Source: Klebsiella huaxiensis (GTDB taxonomy: Bacteria > Pseudomonadota > Gammaproteobacteria > Enterobacterales > Enterobacteriaceae). Taken from it: 64,000 nucleotides of DNA. Positions 61,293 to 64,000 of this stretch are shown here, piece after piece. Under the pieces are notes generated by a model. That model saw only the letters and a list, made by a program, of their open reading frames with translations, was not told the DNA's origin and searched no databases. The stretch lies in contig NZ_CP036175.1 of assembly GCF_003261575.2 (NCBI RefSeq), forward strand, positions 5,642,001 to 5,706,000. The letters run 5' to 3'. The translations under genes were made by a program, and so were the position numbers. Positions within the stretch are counted from its first letter, which is position 1. Every line of letters begins with the position of its first letter.

Positions 61293-61913
61293 TCATTTAT
61301 ACGAAACATTAAAAGTGACTGTATATGCTACATTTCCCGCCGTTACACGTCCGTAGGGTGTATACATTCTGGCGCGCATATCAAAAGTGTGCCCCGAGGG
61401 GCTATCATTGAATATATAGGTATAGCTATCGTTCGGCCCCAAAGATATCTGTTCCTCAGCGCTTAGAAGTTGTAATCCAACACCCTTTGCACCATCAGTC
61501 AGCTCATTTTTATAAATCGCTGTATAGGTGCTATCAAACGGAATACCATTAAATGTTATCGTGACTGAAGCCGTACCTGCTGAGCAATTATCAAAGACAA
61601 GTGCAACAGCTGTGGCCTCACTGGTTGCTCCTGGTTTACCGATCAGATATTGAGAGGAAACCGTTCCCAGATCGATAGCATTGGATGGCTTCACAAAGAC
61701 TTCACATACAGGCTCTTCAATGGTACCGGTGACATTAAAATTGACGGTACTCGTCGCATCATAAGCCCAGGCAGGAACAATGCTGCTCAACAGAAACCCT
61801 ATACCAGTAAACGATAATAGCATTCGAGATTTCATCGATGGTTTAGCATAATTTACCCGCATTGCTACTGTTCTTTCTTTCCGGTTTGAACCGAATATAT
61901 TGATATTTATCAT
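61293..61913 (-). CDS. Minor fimbrial subunit
   Basis: Up to 206 residues. The ATG at 61913 overlaps the usher stop (ATGA); ATGs at 61862 and 61835 are alternatives and the last places the signal peptide (SFTGIGFLLSSIVPAWA) closest to the start. The mature pilin has the usual cysteine pair (EPVCEVF and FDNCSAG) and C-terminal AYTVTFNVSYK with alternating hydrophobics. Probably an adapter between rod and adhesin. Lies between usher and adhesin. Confidence 0.8.
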   Translation of the reverse strand: MININIFGSNRKERTVAMRVNYAKPSMKSRMLLSFTGIGFLLSSIVPAWAYDATSTVNFNVTGTIEEPVCEVFVKPSNAIDLGTVSSQYLIGKPGATSEATAVALVFDNCSAGTASVTITFNGIPFDSTYTAIYKNELTDGAKGVGLQLLSAEEQISLGPNDSYTYIFNDSPSGHTFDMRARMYTPYGRVTAGNVAYTVTFNVSYK

Positions 61914-64000
61914 CGGCAGTCCGCTTCGTAAAAAATAATATCGTCAACTGATTTATTAGATGACAAATCATACTTGAGATAGCACTGGGTATTTTGAGTA
62001 TCACCCCACTTCACAAACAGCCGACCTTTTTCTGGAAGTCCGGTAAGATAGACCTGCCCGGAATCACCAACAATGGAACTTCTATTTTCTTTATGGTCCT
62101 GGCCTTCATCATCTAGCGTAATAACGGCGCCAAAAGGTACTGCCTTATTCTGGAAACGCAAGGTCATCATTGCCTTATAACCAATCCAGGTATCATATTT
62201 TACCTTGACGATAGCGCTGCGCGTCGGTACCACCGTTCTGACGATATTATCAATTTCCGCGCCCGAAACCTGTTGTTCATCAAGTGAGAGATTATTTTCA
62301 TGGTAGGCCCTTACGAAAGGTACCACAGCGTATCCAGCAGAATCAGTCATCACGTTAGTCTGCCCGCGTACCGCTACATCGCTGACACCAGGGGCTTCAA
62401 CTAACACCACGCTCTCACCGAGGTAGCGAGAGAAAGTTACTCCGCCGGAGTGGGCAACCATCCCGCCACGCAGCGAGTAATTATACCGCGAGCTATAGTT
62501 GTCATAGCCATATCCAGCAGTGGCTTCGCCTTTAGAACCTTGATAGTTCAGATTGACGTTCCCCGAGGTACTTTTGTCGTTTTCGTTATATCCTTCCTGC
62601 ACATTCCAGTTCAGGGAACGGTCTGTAAAGGCAGTACCATTTAAACCAAGGCTATGCGTGGTATCTCCCTTTCGACTACTGCTCATATTGTAGTTAGCCG
62701 ATATATCTGCACCGAAAGGTACGCTCACGGTGAGGGAAATAATATTATCGCTGGATGGTGAACTATCGCTGTTCTGGCTAGTGCTCTGCACATTTCGGTT
62801 ATAGGAGTAGTTAATGAAATATGACACCCGACCAAAGGTGTTGCTATAACTAACGCCCAGAGACTCCATGCGTGAATTATCCCAGTAGGACTCACTTACC
62901 AGTGAAAGGGAGAGCGAACCGTACCCTGAGAAAACCTGAGAAGCTGATGCGTCAAAACGATCTTTTGTCCGCCCATTTGAGGAACAACAGCCGCTGTAAG
63001 AATTCGCATTATCGATAAAATTTTGCAGCGAGTAATAGCCATGCGTTGAATAACGGTATCCCGCAACAGAAAAGTTGGTTCCCGTCAGCGGAAAATCTTT
63101 ACTAAAACGCATGCGATAAGACTGACCCTCGCTGGATGACGTTTTATCCGATGCAGGATTCTCTTTTATATCAACCCAGGATTGGGAAGCATCGAATGAG
63201 AGCGCTCCGACAGAACCCAGATTAAATCCGGCCCCAAGTAGCGCGTTGCTATATTTATCTTCCAGTTGCTGGAAACCACCGTATAACGTGACGTTACTCA
63301 ATGCTCCCCAGGCAATGGAAGATTGCAGGAAATTGTATTCCTTTCCACCGGAGCTCCCGGAGCGAGTTTTACCACTGCTGAAAGCATAATCTATTTGCCC
63401 CTCACGCTGCAGAATCGCCAGCGAGGCAAAAGGCACAACAAAGCTCTGTGCGCTACCATCAGATTCTTTCACCGTCACATAGAGATCGCCTGCGCTCCCT
63501 GTTGGGTAAAGGTCGCTTATTTCGAATGCGCCAGGAGATACGGTGGTTTTATAGATACTGTATCCGTTCTGATAAACCGTCACGTCGGCGGTAGTACGAG
63601 CAATGCCTTTAATGACTGGCGCAAAGCCATTCAGGCTATCCGGCAGCATCTCTTTATCTGAGTTCAACTGTAGACCGGTAAAGCTGATACTGTCGAACAC
63701 ACCCGATGAGGTATAGGTCTGGCCCATTATCAACTGGCTTTTCAGGGCGTGGATATCACGTGAGATATAGCTGTAGACGGAGTCCCATTGATTACCATCA
63801 TTATTATGATTGAGGGTGCTGTAATTTCGTAAACGCCATGGCCCAACGTTCAGACCCGGCTGTAGGCTGACAAACTGGCTGGACGTCGATTCGCCGCCGT
63901 GCCGAGGATCGGTTTTTTGCCCCGAAAGGTTGTAATTAAGCAGCCCGGCAGTGATGCCCTGCTGCCACCTGTTTTCAGCGACATAACCTTGCGGACGATG
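61910..64000 (-). CDS. Fimbrial outer-membrane usher, 5' end outside window
   Basis: At least 697 residues; the frame stays open to the window edge (SYISRDIHALKSQLIMGQTY continues upstream from HRPQGYVAENRW), so the start and the N-terminal domain lie beyond 64000. FimD/PapC family: plug and barrel motifs FAPVIKGIARTTADVTVYQN, GYSIYKTTVSPGAFEISDLY, then AVPFGAVITLDD and a C-terminal domain with a cysteine pair (NTQCYLKYD, EADCR). It assembles and exports chaperone-bound pilins. Confidence 0.93.
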   Translation of the reverse strand, partial: HRPQGYVAENRWQQGITAGLLNYNLSGQKTDPRHGGESTSSQFVSLQPGLNVGPWRLRNYSTLNHNNDGNQWDSVYSYISRDIHALKSQLIMGQTYTSSGVFDSISFTGLQLNSDKEMLPDSLNGFAPVIKGIARTTADVTVYQNGYSIYKTTVSPGAFEISDLYPTGSAGDLYVTVKESDGSAQSFVVPFASLAILQREGQIDYAFSSGKTRSGSSGGKEYNFLQSSIAWGALSNVTLYGGFQQLEDKYSNALLGAGFNLGSVGALSFDASQSWVDIKENPASDKTSSSEGQSYRMRFSKDFPLTGTNFSVAGYRYSTHGYYSLQNFIDNANSYSGCCSSNGRTKDRFDASASQVFSGYGSLSLSLVSESYWDNSRMESLGVSYSNTFGRVSYFINYSYNRNVQSTSQNSDSSPSSDNIISLTVSVPFGADISANYNMSSSRKGDTTHSLGLNGTAFTDRSLNWNVQEGYNENDKSTSGNVNLNYQGSKGEATAGYGYDNYSSRYNYSLRGGMVAHSGGVTFSRYLGESVVLVEAPGVSDVAVRGQTNVMTDSAGYAVVPFVRAYHENNLSLDEQQVSGAEIDNIVRTVVPTRSAIVKVKYDTWIGYKAMMTLRFQNKAVPFGAVITLDDEGQDHKENRSSIVGDSGQVYLTGLPEKGRLFVKWGDTQNTQCYLKYDLSSNKSVDDIIFYEADCR

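Overview
The window comes from the chromosome of an enterobacterium, most likely in the Klebsiella/Raoultella/Enterobacter group. From 27 to 60 kb it carries an E. coli-like core set in E. coli-like order (cbpAM, melA/melR, proP, yjdMN-phn, yjdP, rpiB-alsRBACEK, fdhF-yjcO-gltP, acs-yjcH-actP). It has ERIC and REP/BIME repeats, and it lacks nrf between gltP and acs. The genus is inferred from family and repeat content; no rRNA or tRNA gene is visible to fix it.

1-6.7 kb (all minus strand): a gold/copper-type resistance locus. It holds a GolB-like metal-binding protein and a complete tripartite RND pump closest to Salmonella GesABC (MdsABC). Each unit has its own MerR-type promoter with a 19-bp spacer. 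The expected regulator and P-type ATPase (golS, golT) are not in the window.

6.7-8.2 kb: a graveyard. It contains the C-terminal end of an IS66-family transposase, a piece that reads like type VI secretion TssK, a 5' fragment of an IS256-family element with a stop codon, and a frameshifted, truncated tssB. A T6SS cluster appears to have been broken up here.

8.9-24.67 kb: an accessory island of the CP4-57/CP4-44 kind. The left half reads leftward: DUF2913, two YagK/YfjJ (inovirus Gp2)-type proteins, three small zinc-ribbon proteins (one of 44 aa) and an AlpA regulator. A 1.5-kb gene-free tract with perfect hairpins, AAAACC repeats and a 9-bp operator-like dyad separates it from the rightward half. 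That half holds an unknown 322-aa protein, a zinc-ribbon/glycine-zipper protein, a WYL regulator coupled to a run of envelope proteins, then DUF905, DUF932, an ArdB/KlcA-type antirestriction protein, RadC-like, DUF987, the CbeA/CbtA toxin-antitoxin pair, DUF5983, DUF957 and a DUF4942 gene split by an amber codon. Hairpins followed by T-rich tails punctuate the cassettes. No integrase or tRNA attachment site is visible.

24.7-34.9 kb: a flavodoxin-fold oxidoreductase and its divergent TetR regulator with a clear operator, a DsbA-like thiol oxidoreductase, a TerC family protein, cbpA-cbpM, melA without melB, melR, proP, yjdM and yjdN.

35-43 kb: a C-P lyase operon phnFGHIJKLMNP. phnCDE and phnO are missing, and four PhoB half-sites lie directly before phnF.

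43-51 kb: a membrane protein, yjdP, rpiB, and the D-allose operon alsR-alsBACEK with strong operator-like dyads and an ERIC element. 51-60 kb: sigma-54-controlled selenoprotein fdhF, yjcO, gltP and the acetate-scavenging operon acs-yjcH-actP. 60.2-64 kb: the distal end of a chaperone-usher fimbrial operon (usher, cut by the window edge; minor subunit; two-domain tip adhesin).
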